Below are positions 1 through 9,997 of a stretch of 64,000 nucleotides of DNA, one piece after another. The notes under the pieces were generated by a model. The model was not told the origin of the DNA, did not search any database, and saw only the letters and a list, made by a program, of their open reading frames with translations. The stretch comes from Spiribacter salinus M19-40 (GTDB lineage Bacteria; Pseudomonadota; Gammaproteobacteria; Nitrococcales; Nitrococcaceae). The DNA lies in NCBI RefSeq assembly GCF_000319575.2, contig NC_021291.1, forward strand, positions 62,001-126,000, written 5' to 3'. How positions within the stretch are numbered: the first letter of the stretch is position 1; each line of letters begins with the position of its first letter. A program made the position numbers and the translations under genes.

Positions 1-165
1 GGCGAGCTCATCGATCCAGGTGAGCGCCTTCTGGATTTCGGTTCGGGTGAACCCGGCTTCGAGCAGATCGGCTTCGATCTGACCGCGATCGGGGTCAATG
101 TCGACAGTGTCCTGAAAGTAGTGCTCGAACAGGTACATCAGGATGTCGAAAACGTTTTCTTTCAT
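1..165 (-). CDS. smg: Smg family protein (DUF494), C-terminus cut by window edge
   Basis: The 55 visible residues start MKENVFDILMYLFEHY and contain the E-x-D-L-x-E-A-G-F-T pattern that follows the start of E. coli Smg. The molecular role of Smg is unknown; it is a small cytoplasmic protein usually encoded directly after dprA. The ATG overlaps the dprA stop codon as ATGA, so it is probably translated by coupling. The gene runs off the left end of the window, so nothing can be said about its C-terminal half. Confidence 0.85.
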   Translation of the reverse strand, partial: MKENVFDILMYLFEHYFQDTVDIDPDRGQIEADLLEAGFTRTEIQKALTWIDELA

Positions 166-1292
166 CCGCCTGTCCGATTGTCAGTTCTCATGTATCGACC
201 ACCGTGGCAGGGCTTTACGAGGCCCTTCAGTTCTAGGCTCAGGAGCATGGAGGAAAGGATATCGGGCGTCAACGCGAGTTGCTCGGCGAGCCAGTCAAAG
301 CGCACCGGATCGTATCCCATGCGCGCCAGAACCGCGTGATAGTCCGCATCGAGGGGGTCTTCTGACGTGTCTGGTGCCGGCTTGGTGGCGGTGGGGTTGA
401 GCGGTCCGGTCAGACCCCGAAGTTCTTCGATCACATCCTCGGCGGTTTCCACCAATCGCGCGCCTTCCCGGATGAGCCGATGGCAGCCGCGAGCCACCGG
501 GTTGTGAATCGACCCCGGGATGGCCATGACCTCACGATTGTGTTCCAGGGCGGTGTGAGCGGTATTCATCGCGCCGCTCTTGGCACTGGCTTCCACAACG
601 AGCACACCGAGCGCCAGGCCGCTGATCAGGCGGTTACGTCGTGGGAACAGGCCGCGTTTGACGGGCGTGCCCGTCGCCATTTCGGTGATCAGCGCGCCGT
701 TATCGACAATCTCCCGGGCCAGCGCCTCGTGCTCACGCGGATAGAGCCGATCCGGGCCGGTGGCCATCACCCCGATCGTTTGCCCGCCCGCTGCCAATGC
801 ACCTTGATGCGCCTCGGCATCAATCCCCAGGGCAAGGCCACTGGTGATCACCAGCCCGGCGGCCGCCAGATGCGCGGAGAAGTCGGCGGCGCTGTGCAGG
901 CCGCCGGGCGTGGCATGACGTGAACCGACGATACCCAACTGAGGTGCGCTCAGGCACGCCAGATCGCCCCGCACAAACAGCACGGGGGGCGGGTCGGGAA
1001 TGGCGCGCAGCGCGTCCGGGTAGCGCGGGTCTGTCTGGGTGAGCAAGTAGCGGTTGTCCTCGGCGTCCAGCCAGCGCAGATCGGCGTCCACGCCTGAGTT
1101 GAGGCGATGCGCATCGCTGGCGGCCTGGACGACTTTGGGAGGTATGCCGTGGTGGCGACGATCGGCCTGGCTTGCCGCCAGAAAGGCGCTGGGCGTTTCG
1201 TAGGCGTCGAGTATCTGGCGATAAACCCCGGGCCCGACGCCCTCCAGTCGCCAGACGGTCAGCCAGTCACGCAAGGCGGCCTCAGTCATCAT
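162..1292 (-). CDS. dprA: DNA-processing protein DprA (Smf), ssDNA/RecA loader
   Basis: DprA binds incoming single-stranded DNA during natural transformation and loads RecA. The protein shows the DprA Rossmann-like core: GIVGSRHAT, then SGLALGIDAEAHQGAL, then a G-x-NPRR-like FPRRNRLISGLA stretch with VVEAS. A helix-rich N-terminal segment precedes it and a winged-helix-like segment follows at the C-terminus. At 376 residues it matches the family length. The start is placed at the tandem ATG ATG (1292/1289), because upstream codons fall inside the preceding gene, whose end it overlaps by 11 bases. Its own stop overlaps the smg start. This order (LysM gene, dprA, smg) is common in gammaproteobacteria. 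Confidence 0.93.
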   Translation of the reverse strand: MMTEAALRDWLTVWRLEGVGPGVYRQILDAYETPSAFLAASQADRRHHGIPPKVVQAASDAHRLNSGVDADLRWLDAEDNRYLLTQTDPRYPDALRAIPDPPPVLFVRGDLACLSAPQLGIVGSRHATPGGLHSAADFSAHLAAAGLVITSGLALGIDAEAHQGALAAGGQTIGVMATGPDRLYPREHEALAREIVDNGALITEMATGTPVKRGLFPRRNRLISGLALGVLVVEASAKSGAMNTAHTALEHNREVMAIPGSIHNPVARGCHRLIREGARLVETAEDVIEELRGLTGPLNPTATKPAPDTSEDPLDADYHAVLARMGYDPVRFDWLAEQLALTPDILSSMLLSLELKGLVKPCHGGRYMRTDNRTGG

Positions 1293-1689
1293 GCGGATGG
1301 TCTGCTCCTGTGTCGGCCACCAGGTAGTCCCCCGGGCGGATCTCCCGGTCGGCGCGTTGGATACGGAGTATGGCCGGGCGCCGGGTTTCAATCACAACGG
1401 CCTCGCCGAGCACCCGGGCCGTTTGGCTGGCGGCGGTGGGATCGGGTCGCAGGACATGATAACGCCGGGCATCCCGACCCTCGAGGCCATCGGCCAGAAA
1501 GGTATCACCGGGGCCCAGCAGCACGCGGTTGTCGGTGCCACCGAGCACGCGCGGCAGTGTCGACTGGCTGGAAAAGTGCACCACCGCGCCAAGCTCGGCG
1601 GCCGGGCTGGGCGGTGTTAGCCAAGCCAGCAGCAGGCACAGCCCGACCGCGCTCAGGGTGGATGGTCGGCGGCGGTCGCGTCGGGTCAT
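1282..1689 (-). CDS. Exported protein related to the C-terminal part of dprA-adjacent LysM proteins
   Basis: This is a 135-residue protein with an Arg-rich N-terminus and a hydrophobic segment (SAVGLCLLLAWL) ending near AAE, read as a Sec signal peptide, so it probably acts in the periplasm. The mature part (PRVLGGTDNRVLLGPGDTF, later REIRPGDYLV) resembles the C-terminal region of the LysM proteins normally encoded here. No LysM domain is present and the protein is much shorter than the usual 300 or more residues. The start at 1689 is chosen for a strong AGGAGGTG ribosome site; a longer reading to 1794 would run across the promoter region of def. Function is unknown. Confidence 0.7.
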   Translation of the reverse strand: MTRRDRRRPSTLSAVGLCLLLAWLTPPSPAAELGAVVHFSSQSTLPRVLGGTDNRVLLGPGDTFLADGLEGRDARRYHVLRPDPTAASQTARVLGEAVVIETRRPAILRIQRADREIRPGDYLVADTGADHPHDD

Positions 1690-1803
1690 GGCACCTCCTG
1701 GGCTTTCATTGACTGACTGGCCGGTGATTACCGGCATTCGGTATAATTCAGGGACGAAAGACGTTAATTGAGGTCGCAAGCCGCGACCCAGCACGGAAGT
1801 ACC
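1690..1803. promoter_or_regulatory. Divergent promoter region of def and the dprA operon
   Basis: These 114 bases separate two divergent operons. A perfect TATAAT lies at 1742-1747 on the plus strand, 57 bases before the def ATG. A TTGACT at 1709-1714 is too far upstream (27-base spacer) to be its -35 element, so the -35 is not resolved. The match to the -10 is seen; promoter activity is inferred. Confidence 0.4.
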
Positions 1804-2337
1804 ATGGCAAAGCGCGACATTCTTCAGTATCCCGACCCGCGGCTACGAACCCCCGCTCGGGCGGTTGAGGTGATCGACGCGCGGATTCACACCTTGATCG
1901 AGGACATGTTCGAGACCATGTACGACGCACCCGGCATTGGCCTGGCGGCGACGCAGATCGATGTGCATGAACAGGTCGTGGTGATGGACCTCAGCGAATC
2001 CGGCGATGAACCCCTGGTTCTGATTAACCCGGAAGTGGTGGAGCGCGACACGCAGTGTGACATCGCCGAGGAGGGGTGTCTGTCGATCGCGGGCTACCTG
2101 GACAACGTCGAGCGACCGGAGCGCGTTACGGTTCGCGCCCTCAATCGCGACGGCGAGGCCTTCGAGCTTGAGGCCGAAGGGCTGCTGGCGCGGTGTATCC
2201 AGCACGAACTCGATCATCTGGAAGGGCGGCTGTTCATCGACCATCTCTCCGATCTGAAACGCAAACGGCTGCGGCGGCGGTTTGAAAAGGCGGCGCGTCA
2301 ACGCGGTGATGGCAGCCTGAAAACGGGCGCGGTCTGA
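1804..2337 (+). CDS. def: Peptide deformylase
   Basis: It removes the N-formyl group from nascent polypeptides and is a cytoplasmic Fe2+/Zn2+ metalloenzyme. All three family motifs are present in order: [15 protein letters not shown] (metal-ligand Cys) and QHELDHLEG (HEXXH-type, with two His ligands and the catalytic Glu/Asp pattern). Length is 177 residues, typical of type 1 enzymes. The ATG at 1804 is preceded by GGAAG, while the upstream in-frame ATG would add an unconserved N-terminus. It heads the run def-fmt-rsmB and lies 20 bases before fmt, its functional partner. Confidence 0.97.
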   Translation: MAKRDILQYPDPRLRTPARAVEVIDARIHTLIEDMFETMYDAPGIGLAATQIDVHEQVVVMDLSESGDEPLVLINPEVVERDTQCDIAEEGCLSIAGYLDNVERPERVTVRALNRDGEAFELEAEGLLARCIQHELDHLEGRLFIDHLSDLKRKRLRRRFEKAARQRGDGSLKTGAV

Positions 2338-2357
2338 GCCCGCCCGAGGCCGCCTCC

Positions 2358-3299
2358 GTGCTGCGCGTGGCCTTTGCCGGCACGCCCGATTTCGCGGTGC
2401 CGGCGCTGCAGGCGCTGCTTGACGGGCCCCATGACGTGGTGGCGGTCTACACCCAGCCAGACCGCCCGGCAGGCCGAGGGCGACGCCTGCGACCCTCGCC
2501 GGTCAAAGCCTTGGCGCTGGCCCATGACCTGTCGGTCGAACAACCGCAGCGCCTGCGCACGGACGAGGCCGTCGAGCGCCTGCGGACTTATGCCCCGGAT
2601 GTCCTGATCGTGGCGGCCTACGGCCTGATTCTGCCCACGACCATCCTGGACGTGCCGCGGTTGGGCGCACTCAACGTCCATGCCTCGTTGCTGCCCCGCT
2701 GGCGGGGTGCCGCACCCATCCAGCGCGCCATTGAGGCGGGCGACACCGAGTCGGGCGTCTGCCTGATGGAAATGGCGCCGGGGCTGGACACCGGTCCGGT
2801 GGTCGCGCACGCGGCAACGCCACTAAGCGATACCGAAACCGGGGGTAGCCTGCATGATCGTCTTGCCGACCTTGGCGGCGCTCTGCTGGCGGCGAAGCTG
2901 GATGACTGGGCGGCCGGGCGGCTGCCGGCTGTGCCCCAGCCCGAGGCGGGTGTCACCTACGCCGCGAAGCTGACGTCGGACGAGGCCTGGATTGACTGGC
3001 GCGCATCGGCTGAACAGTTGGCGCGCCGAATTCGGGCGTTCAACCCCTGGCCGATCGCACGCTGTGGCTGGGCAGGCGATGCCCTGCGGATCCGGTTCGC
3101 CCGGCCTACCCCGGCGATGACCACGGCCGAGAGCGTCACACCGGGGACGGTGGTGGCGGCTGGCGATGAAGGCCTGGATGTCATGACCGGCGAGGGCTGC
3201 TTGCGCTTGACCGAGGTTCAGGCACCGGGGGGGCGGGCGCAGCCAGTGGCCGATTTTTTGCGGGGGCACGCGATCCATGTCGGCGACACCCTCACCTGA
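2358..3299 (+). CDS. fmt: Methionyl-tRNA formyltransferase
   Basis: It formylates initiator Met-tRNA using 10-formyl-THF. The N-terminal Rossmann-type domain starts [12 protein letters not shown], the formyl-THF site has [15 protein letters not shown] (catalytic Asn/His/Asp context) and [10 protein letters not shown], and a C-terminal OB-like domain follows from about residue 205. At 313 residues it is normal length. Translation starts at a GTG. Its last 23 bases overlap rsmB, so the two are probably coupled. Together with def this covers formylation and deformylation. Confidence 0.97.
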   Translation: MLRVAFAGTPDFAVPALQALLDGPHDVVAVYTQPDRPAGRGRRLRPSPVKALALAHDLSVEQPQRLRTDEAVERLRTYAPDVLIVAAYGLILPTTILDVPRLGALNVHASLLPRWRGAAPIQRAIEAGDTESGVCLMEMAPGLDTGPVVAHAATPLSDTETGGSLHDRLADLGGALLAAKLDDWAAGRLPAVPQPEAGVTYAAKLTSDEAWIDWRASAEQLARRIRAFNPWPIARCGWAGDALRIRFARPTPAMTTAESVTPGTVVAAGDEGLDVMTGEGCLRLTEVQAPGGRAQPVADFLRGHAIHVGDTLT

Positions 3300-4587
3300 T
3301 GCCCGCACGGCCGCGCTGGCCGTTTTAATGGATGTCCTGAAGGCGGGCCGATCGCTTGATCGGGCCATTGAGTCGGGTGAGCAGGCACTGGCTGATCCGC
3401 GTGACCGCGCGCTTTGCCGCGCCCTCGCCTACGGTGTGCTGCGCCATCATCGCCGCCTCGGCGCCTTGCGTGATCACTGTCTGCGCTCACCGTTGCGCAG
3501 CCGGGATCTGGATGTGGCCCTGGTGGTGGAACTGGGGTTGTATCAACTGCTTGCGATGCAAATCCCACCGCATGCCGCGGTCTCGGCAACCGTGGCCGTC
3601 GCGCAGACGCGGGGTAAGCGCTGGGCAGTCAAGCTCATCAACGCGCTGTTGCGACGTTTTCAGCGCGAGCGCGCAGCCTGCCTCGCGGCCGTGGATCAGC
3701 GACCGGCCGTTGAGCATTCGGTACCAGACTGGCTATATACCCGCTTGAGTCAGGACTGGCCGACGGCGCTCGATGCGCTTCTTGTGCAGCAAAACGAGCG
3801 GGCCCCGATGACGCTTCGCGTCAACGGCCGCAAAACCGATCCGGCGACGCTCGCCGAGGCGTTAGCGGGCGAGGGCATCCATAGCGAGCGGCAAGCTGGA
3901 TGCGCGGACGCGCTGGTGCTGGCCGCGCCCGTCGGACTTGAACAACTGCCTGGCTTTGCTGAAGGGGCGGTGTCGGTGCAGGACGCCTCGGCCCAGTTGG
4001 CTGCTGATGTATTGGGTGCCGAGGCCGGCCATCGCGTGCTCGATGCCTGTGCCGCACCGGGTGGCAAGGCAGCCCATGTCCTGGAGCGTGCCGATGTCCG
4101 CCTGGTAGCGCTCGATAATGAACCCGCCCGCCTGGCTCGCGTATCGGAGACGTTGGAACGCCTCGGTCTGGTGGCCGATTGCCAGGTAGGGGATGCGGGC
4201 AACCCCGCGACATGGTGGGACGGCCAGGCCTTTGATCGCATCTTGCTGGATGCGCCTTGCTCCGGCACGGGGGTCATTCGGCGGCACCCGGATATCAAAT
4301 GGCTGCGACGCGAGGCAGACATTGCCGTGTTGCAGGCAGGCCAGCAGCGACTGCTCGAGGCGCTCTGGCCGTCGCTCGCGCCAGGGGGGCGGCTCGTTTA
4401 CGCCACCTGCTCGGTGCTGCGCGCGGAAAATGAGGCCGTCATTGAAGCGTTTATGGCCAGGCAGGATGACGCGCAAGCCACCCCGGTCGCGCTTCCGGTT
4501 GGCCAGTCTGTCGGTTACGGTCACCAGATCCTCACCGGCGAGGCGGGGGTGGATGGCTTTTATTATGCGTGTCTTGAAAAGCACTGA
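3277..4587 (+). CDS. rsmB: 16S rRNA m5C967 methyltransferase RsmB
   Basis: It methylates C967 of 16S rRNA using SAM. The N-terminal third (to about residue 140) is NusB-like; the C-terminal domain has the SAM motif [10 protein letters not shown], the [14 protein letters not shown] motif with its releasing Cys, and [11 protein letters not shown] with the catalytic Cys. Length is 436 residues. It overlaps fmt upstream and the DUF4390 gene downstream, each by 23 bases. This arrangement (fmt-rsmB-DUF4390-ntrYX) is conserved in several gammaproteobacterial groups. Confidence 0.96.
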   Translation: MSATPSPDARTAALAVLMDVLKAGRSLDRAIESGEQALADPRDRALCRALAYGVLRHHRRLGALRDHCLRSPLRSRDLDVALVVELGLYQLLAMQIPPHAAVSATVAVAQTRGKRWAVKLINALLRRFQRERAACLAAVDQRPAVEHSVPDWLYTRLSQDWPTALDALLVQQNERAPMTLRVNGRKTDPATLAEALAGEGIHSERQAGCADALVLAAPVGLEQLPGFAEGAVSVQDASAQLAADVLGAEAGHRVLDACAAPGGKAAHVLERADVRLVALDNEPARLARVSETLERLGLVADCQVGDAGNPATWWDGQAFDRILLDAPCSGTGVIRRHPDIKWLRREADIAVLQAGQQRLLEALWPSLAPGGRLVYATCSVLRAENEAVIEAFMARQDDAQATPVALPVGQSVGYGHQILTGEAGVDGFYYACLEKH

Positions 4588-5134
4588 GTGGTGGTGGGCC
4601 GGCGTGGCCATCCTGGTGGCGCTCCTGGTGGGGAACGCTGAGGCCCAGGCATTTGAGGTGGATGACCTGTCCTCGCGGGTTGAGGGCGAGCTGCTGACTG
4701 CCGACGCGCGCATCGACTATGACCTCTCCGAGACAGCCATCGAGGCGTTGGAGAACGGCGTGCCGCTCGTGATACGGCAAAACCTGGTGCTGGAGCGGCC
4801 CCGCTGGTGGTGGCGCAATGTCCAGATCGCAAGCCGGGAGCGCGCCTATCGCCTGCAATATCACGCCATGAGTCGGCGTTATGTGCTGACTTGGCTCGCC
4901 AGTGGTGAGAGCCGCAGTTATCGCAGCCTGGATGCGCTGCTGGCGATCCTGGGCCGCATCGAGGGCTGGCCTGTGGTGCGCTCGGCCCGCCTGGACTCGG
5001 ATCGGGACTACCGCCTGGGTCTGAAGACCGCGCTGGATCTGGACGCACTCCCGCGCCTGCTTCGCACCGTCGCCTACGTGAATAGTGACTGGCAGTTGGC
5101 AAGCCAGACCCACCACACTGAGGTGACCCGGTGA
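4565..5134 (+). CDS. DUF4390 exported protein upstream of the NtrYX-like pair
   Basis: The protein has 189 residues with an N-terminal hydrophobic segment (WWWAGVAILVALLVG) ending NAEAQA, which looks like a cleavable signal peptide, so a periplasmic location is expected. The mature part is rich in charged residues and beta-prone and matches the DUF4390 pattern: early LTADARIDYDLSE, then WWWRN and LRTVAYV-NSDW. Function is not known. The start at 4565 lies inside rsmB and the stop overlaps the next GTG start (GTGA), so it is tightly coupled to the sensor kinase. A link to envelope sensing is inferred from position only. Confidence 0.75.
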   Translation: MRVLKSTEWWWAGVAILVALLVGNAEAQAFEVDDLSSRVEGELLTADARIDYDLSETAIEALENGVPLVIRQNLVLERPRWWWRNVQIASRERAYRLQYHAMSRRYVLTWLASGESRSYRSLDALLAILGRIEGWPVVRSARLDSDRDYRLGLKTALDLDALPRLLRTVAYVNSDWQLASQTHHTEVTR

Positions 5135-7308
5135 GCCAGTTAAAGCGCCAGGGCCTGATCCGCATTGCGCTGAGCGTTTTGCTGATCCTCTCGCTGTATC
5201 TGCTGAGCGCGGCGACGGAGAACTCCGCCCGCTTCGGCCGGCTTTATATCTGGCTGCTGCTGCTCAATGGCGTGGTACTGGTCGCCCTGGTCGGGTTGAT
5301 CATCAACAACATCTGGCGTTTGTTGCGCTCGGTTCGCACCCGCGAGACGGGCAGTCGATTGACCCTAAAGCTCATGGGGCTGTTCGTGGTGCTGGCCGTG
5401 GTGCCCGGGATGATCGTGTACGGCTTTTCCATGCAGTTCCTGCAACGCGGCGTCGATAGCTGGTTCGATGTGCGCATTGAAAACGCACTGGATGACGCCC
5501 TTGAACTGTCCCAGGCGGCGCTGGACCAGCGCATGCGGGACATGCGTCAGCGCCTGGAAGAGGCGGCCGCTGAGCTGTCCGATGTGGATGCGGGCATGGC
5601 CGCGGTCACGCTGGGGGATTTGCGCTCACGCACCGGTGCCTCGGAGCTGGCGCTGTTGGGCGAGAACGGCCGGATTATTGCCGCCAGCAGCGTCGATACA
5701 GGCGATATCCTCCCGCATCGGCCCGAGGACAGTGTGCTGTTACAGCTGCGCCAGGGCCGACCCTACGTGGGGCTGGATCCCATAGAGAACGCCGGACTGC
5801 ACATCCGCGCGCTGGTGCCAGCGCCGGGGCCGGAGGGGCCGAGCAACAGCCGGGTCTTGCAGGGTCTTTTTCCGGTGTCGCCGCGCATCAACGATCTCGC
5901 CGAGGAAGTGGAGACCGCTTTTAGTGAGTATCGCGAGCTGGCCTATCTGCGCGGGCCGCTGAACGACAGTTTCAGTCTGACACTCTCGCTCGTTTTGCTG
6001 CTCTCTTTGCTGTTCGCCGTGTGGTCGGCGTTCTACCTGGCGCGACGGCTGGTGGCGCCGGTTAGCCGGCTGGCTGAGGGTACCCGCGCGATGGCGGCCG
6101 GGCAGTACGGCACCCAGCTGCAGCCTGGCGGCAATGACGAGCTGGGCTCCCTGGTTCGGTCGTTTAACGACATGAGCCGCCGTGTGGCCGAGGTCCGGGA
6201 TGCGGCGCGGCACAGCCAGGCGCTCGTCGAATCACAACGCGCTTATCTGGAGACCGTGCTGGGTCGCTTGTCGTCCGGCGTGCTGGCGCTGGCGCCCGAT
6301 GGCACGCTTCGGACTTATAACGAGGCGGCCAGCGCCATTCTCTCCGTGCCGCTTGCCGAGGGCGTGAACAAGCCGCTCGCCGATCTGGCCGAGCGCTACC
6401 CGGATTTTCGCCCATTTGCCGAGTTGCTGGAGCAGCACCGCCAGGTCAGCACGACGGAATGGCGAGCGGAGCTCAGCCTGGATACAGCAGAGGGGCGGCG
6501 GGCGTTAATGTGCAGTGGCGCCGTGCTACCGGGTGAGGGGGAGAATGGTGGGGATGTGATCGTCTTTGATGATGTGACCGCTCTGATTCAGGCGCAGCGC
6601 GATGCCGCCTGGGGTGAAGTGGCCCGGCGCCTGGCCCACGAAATTCGCAATCCGCTGACGCCGATCCAGCTCTCCGCCGAGCGGTTGCAGCACAAGGTGG
6701 GCACCCGCCTCGACGGAGATGAGGCTGCCCTGCTGGCGCGTTCCACCCAAACCATCATTCATCAGGTCGAGGTCATGAAGGACATGGTCCAGGCGTTCTC
6801 GGAATATGCCCGGCCCCCCACACTGAGTCCGCAGACGGTCGAGCTCAATGCCCTGGTCCAGGATGTCGTAGAGCTGTACCGCGGTGAGGGGGTTGAGCCG
6901 GATCTGCGCCTCGAGCTGGCCGAGGACCTGCCGGTGCTGCAGGCCGATCCGGGGCGACTGCGTCAGCTGTTGAACAATCTGCTTCGGAATGCCCTGGAGG
7001 CTGCCGAGGACGGGCACTGCGCTGTCACGATCGTGACCGCACGGGGTACGGGGCGCTACGAAGACATGGTGGAGCTGGAGATCCAGGATAATGGCCCGGG
7101 CTTTGCCGAGGACATGCTAAGCCAGCTGTTCGAGCCGTATGTCAGCACCAAGCCCCGCGGCTCCGGATTGGGGCTTGCCATCGTCAAGAAGATTGTCGAG
7201 GAGCACAATGGCATGATCAGCGCGCGCAACATGAATGGCGGCGCCCGAATTTCGGTGCGTCTGCCACGGGTGATCGCGAGCGACGAACGAATAGGGGACA
7301 GGCAATGA
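5131..7308 (+). CDS. NtrY-like membrane sensor histidine kinase
   Basis: A 725-residue sensor kinase. Three N-terminal membrane segments (about 10-27, 38-60, 80-103) are followed by an extracytoplasmic sensing region, a fourth segment near 285-306, a HAMP linker, a PAS-like domain (about 365-470), and the kinase core. The phospho-acceptor is His503 in RRLAHEIRNPLTP. The ATPase domain shows NNLLRNALEA, DNGPGF and GSGLGLAIVKKIV. This order matches NtrY-type kinases. It starts at GTG overlapping the DUF4390 stop and overlaps the response regulator by ATGA. The stimulus is unknown; position next to trkAH is conserved in relatives but does not prove K+ control. Confidence 0.9.
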   Translation: MSQLKRQGLIRIALSVLLILSLYLLSAATENSARFGRLYIWLLLLNGVVLVALVGLIINNIWRLLRSVRTRETGSRLTLKLMGLFVVLAVVPGMIVYGFSMQFLQRGVDSWFDVRIENALDDALELSQAALDQRMRDMRQRLEEAAAELSDVDAGMAAVTLGDLRSRTGASELALLGENGRIIAASSVDTGDILPHRPEDSVLLQLRQGRPYVGLDPIENAGLHIRALVPAPGPEGPSNSRVLQGLFPVSPRINDLAEEVETAFSEYRELAYLRGPLNDSFSLTLSLVLLLSLLFAVWSAFYLARRLVAPVSRLAEGTRAMAAGQYGTQLQPGGNDELGSLVRSFNDMSRRVAEVRDAARHSQALVESQRAYLETVLGRLSSGVLALAPDGTLRTYNEAASAILSVPLAEGVNKPLADLAERYPDFRPFAELLEQHRQVSTTEWRAELSLDTAEGRRALMCSGAVLPGEGENGGDVIVFDDVTALIQAQRDAAWGEVARRLAHEIRNPLTPIQLSAERLQHKVGTRLDGDEAALLARSTQTIIHQVEVMKDMVQAFSEYARPPTLSPQTVELNALVQDVVELYRGEGVEPDLRLELAEDLPVLQADPGRLRQLLNNLLRNALEAAEDGHCAVTIVTARGTGRYEDMVELEIQDNGPGFAEDMLSQLFEPYVSTKPRGSGLGLAIVKKIVEEHNGMISARNMNGGARISVRLPRVIASDERIGDRQ

Positions 7309-8615
7309 GCAAGGCCTACGTGCTGGTCGTGGATGACGAGCCGGATATTCGCGATCTGGTTCGGGAGATCCTGGAGGACGAGGGCTATTCCGTGGCAACG
7401 GCGGAAAGTGCCGAAGTCGCGCGCCAGCGATTGCAGGAACACCGGCCTGACCTGGTGCTGCTGGATATCTGGATGCCTGGCGAGGACGGGATCTCCCTGC
7501 TCAAGGAATGGACATCCACCGGCGCCCTGGGTTTTCCCGTGGTGATGATCTCCGGACATGGCACGGTGGAAACCGCCGTTGAGGCGACGCGCCAGGGCGC
7601 CACGGATTTTGTCGAAAAGCCCTTGTCGATGGGCAAGCTGCTGGTCACGGTGGATCAGGCCCTTCAGCCGTCGGCCACAACGTCCGCCGGCCGCCCGGCG
7701 ATGATCGAGCCGGTGGGCCGCAGCCCGCAGATGCGGGCGCTTCGGGAGACGGCGCAGCGGGTCGCCACAAGCGACAGCTGGGTACTCATCAGCGGTGAGT
7801 CGGGCAGTGGACGCAAGTGCCTGGCGCGCTACCTGCATGGGCTGAGTCCCCGAGCCGGTGGCACGTTGGTCGAACTGGGCGCGGGTGCGCTCACCGGCGG
7901 CGCCGGCACCGAGCAGCTGTTTTCGGAGGCTGAGGGCGGCACGCTCATCCTGGACGAGGTCGCCGACCTGGATAGCGAGGCGCAGGCTCGACTGGCCGCC
8001 GCCATCGAGGCCAACAAACAGGATGTGCGCATGATGGCCACCACAGCGCGGGATCTGGAGGGTGAGGTCGCCGCTGGGCGCTGTCGTTCTGATCTCTACT
8101 ACGCGCTGGGTGTTGTGCCCATGCAGGTGCCACCGTTGCGCGAGCATGTCGAGGATGTCCCCGAGCTGGTGGCCTTCTATGTGGATCGTCTCGTCGAGCG
8201 CGACGGCCTGAATTACCGCCATTTCACCGTGGCAGCCCAGAATCGCCTGCGGCATTATCAGTGGCCCGGCAACGTGCGGGAGCTCTGCAACCTGGTGCAG
8301 CGTCTGCTGGTCCTGGGTGAGCAAGTCGAGATCGATGTCAACGAGGTGGAGCAGGCACTCTCGACGCCGAGCTCGACGGGGGGCGCGGCAGAGACCTGGC
8401 CGCCGCCCATTGGTCTCGATTTGCCGCTGCGTGAGGCCCGGGAGCAGTTCGAGCGGGCCTACCTGCAGCAGCAGCTCCAGCGTGCCAATGGCAGCGTGGC
8501 CCGGCTGGCTCGGCTGGCGGGCATGGAGCGGACACACCTCTACCGCAAGTTGCGCGCCCTCGGCATTGATCCCAAGGATGCCAGTGAGACCGCCGCGACA
8601 GGGGAGCGGGGATGA
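7305..8615 (+). CDS. NtrX-like response regulator with degenerate sigma-54 activator domain
   Basis: The order is receiver, AAA+ and Fis-type HTH, 436 residues. The receiver has acidic DDE at 10-12, phospho-acceptor Asp54 (VLLDIWMPG) and Lys105. The AAA+ part has a Walker A variant GESGSGRK (164-171) and Walker B LILDE (214-218). The loop that should read GAFTGA is GALTGGAG (about 193-200), so the sigma-54 contact motif is altered and the segment around it is short. The C-terminus [21 protein letters not shown] is a Fis-like helix-turn-helix. It is coupled to the kinase upstream and to trkA downstream by ATGA overlaps. It may act without sigma-54. Confidence 0.9.
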   Translation: MSKAYVLVVDDEPDIRDLVREILEDEGYSVATAESAEVARQRLQEHRPDLVLLDIWMPGEDGISLLKEWTSTGALGFPVVMISGHGTVETAVEATRQGATDFVEKPLSMGKLLVTVDQALQPSATTSAGRPAMIEPVGRSPQMRALRETAQRVATSDSWVLISGESGSGRKCLARYLHGLSPRAGGTLVELGAGALTGGAGTEQLFSEAEGGTLILDEVADLDSEAQARLAAAIEANKQDVRMMATTARDLEGEVAAGRCRSDLYYALGVVPMQVPPLREHVEDVPELVAFYVDRLVERDGLNYRHFTVAAQNRLRHYQWPGNVRELCNLVQRLLVLGEQVEIDVNEVEQALSTPSSTGGAAETWPPPIGLDLPLREAREQFERAYLQQQLQRANGSVARLARLAGMERTHLYRKLRALGIDPKDASETAATGERG

Positions 8616-9988
8616 AAATCATCATTTTGGGGGCAGGACAAGTTGGCGGTACCGTTGCCGCTAACCTGACCAGCGAGAACAACGACATCACCGTCGTCGA
8701 CACCGACCCCGGTATTCTGCAGGCCCTGCAGGACCGGATGGATCTGCGCACCATCATCGGCAACGCGACCTACCCGGAAGTGCTGGAGCGCGCGGGCGCG
8801 GATGATGCGGACATGATCATCGCGGTCACCGATTCGGACGAGGCCAACATGGTTGCCTGTCAGGTGGCCTCAACGCTGTTTCATACGCCGACGAAGATCG
8901 CCCGGGTTCGGGCAGTGGAGTACCTCTCCCACCCGCAGATTTTTGCCCCCGATGCCCTGCCGATTGATGTGCTCATCAGCCCGGAGCAGTTGGTAACGCA
9001 GTACGTGCGTCGGCTCATTGAGCACCCGGGGGCGTTGCAGGTGATGGATTTCGCCGATGGCCGGGTCCGGCTGGTGGGCGTGCGCGCCTACTACGGTGGG
9101 CCGTTGGTGGGCCAGGAGTTGCGCACGCTACGCGAGCATGTCCCGGGCGTGCAGACCCGAGTCGCGGCCATTTACCGACGGGGCAGCGCCATCATCCCGG
9201 AGGGCGACACGGTGATCGAGGCGGGTGATGAGGTTTTCTTCGTCGCCGCCCGCAAGAATATTCGCGCGGTGATGAGCGAGCTGCGCCGCCTCGACAAGCC
9301 CGTCAAGCGCATCATGCTCGCCGGCGGCGGCAACATTGGCACGCGCCTGGCGAAGTCGCTCGAAGGCGATTACCAGGTCAAGATCATCGATCACAACGCC
9401 CGGCGCTGCCGCATGATTGCCGATGATCTGAAAAAGACCATCGTGCTGCGCGGGGATGCAGCGGACGAGGATCTGCTGCTCGAGGAAAACATCGAGAACA
9501 CCGATGTTTTCTGCGCCCTCACCAATGACGACGAGGCCAATATCCTCTCGGCGATGCTGGCCAAGCGGCGCGGCGCGCGCACGGTCATGGCCCTCATCAA
9601 TCGCGCTGCCTACGTGGATCTGATCCAGTCGAGCCAGGACATTGATGTGGCCATCTCACCGCAGCAGGCCACCATTGGCAGCCTGCTCGCGCATATTCGG
9701 CGCGGTGATGTCGCCACGGTCCACAGCCTGCGCCGCGGCGCCGCCGAGGCCATCGAGGCGGTCGCCCATGGCGATGCGGGCAGCTCCGAGGTGGTTGGCA
9801 AGCGCATCGATCAAATCCGCCTGCCGCGGGGGACAACCATCGGTGCCATCGTTCGGGGCGAAGAGGTGGTCATGGCCCACCACGACACCGTGATTGAGCC
9901 GGAGGATCACGTCATTCTGTTCCTGGTCGATAAATCCCGTCTGTCCGATGTCGAGAAACTCTTCTCGGTCGGCGTGACCTTTCTGTAG
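8612..9988 (+). CDS. trkA: Trk potassium uptake regulatory subunit TrkA
   Basis: TrkA is the cytoplasmic NAD(H)/nucleotide-binding ring that gates the TrkH K+ channel. It has two Rossmann RCK-N halves, [10 protein letters not shown] at residue 7 and [11 protein letters not shown] near 235, each followed by an RCK-C domain (the second ends in ...HVILFLVDK). Length is 458 residues, equal to E. coli TrkA. It starts on the A of the ntrX-like stop (ATGA) and trkH follows 9 bases after its stop. Confidence 0.96.
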   Translation: MKIIILGAGQVGGTVAANLTSENNDITVVDTDPGILQALQDRMDLRTIIGNATYPEVLERAGADDADMIIAVTDSDEANMVACQVASTLFHTPTKIARVRAVEYLSHPQIFAPDALPIDVLISPEQLVTQYVRRLIEHPGALQVMDFADGRVRLVGVRAYYGGPLVGQELRTLREHVPGVQTRVAAIYRRGSAIIPEGDTVIEAGDEVFFVAARKNIRAVMSELRRLDKPVKRIMLAGGGNIGTRLAKSLEGDYQVKIIDHNARRCRMIADDLKKTIVLRGDAADEDLLLEENIENTDVFCALTNDDEANILSAMLAKRRGARTVMALINRAAYVDLIQSSQDIDVAISPQQATIGSLLAHIRRGDVATVHSLRRGAAEAIEAVAHGDAGSSEVVGKRIDQIRLPRGTTIGAIVRGEEVVMAHHDTVIEPEDHVILFLVDKSRLSDVEKLFSVGVTFL

Positions 9989-9997
9989 GACTCACCG

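Noticed and set aside
480-923. Long plus-strand open frame inside dprA
   Set aside because: Antisense shadow of a clear DprA coding region; no ribosome site and no recognisable protein features.
1709-1747. TTGACT (1709) and TATAAT (1742) as one promoter
   Set aside because: The spacer would be 27 bases, far from 17, so only the -10 element was kept.
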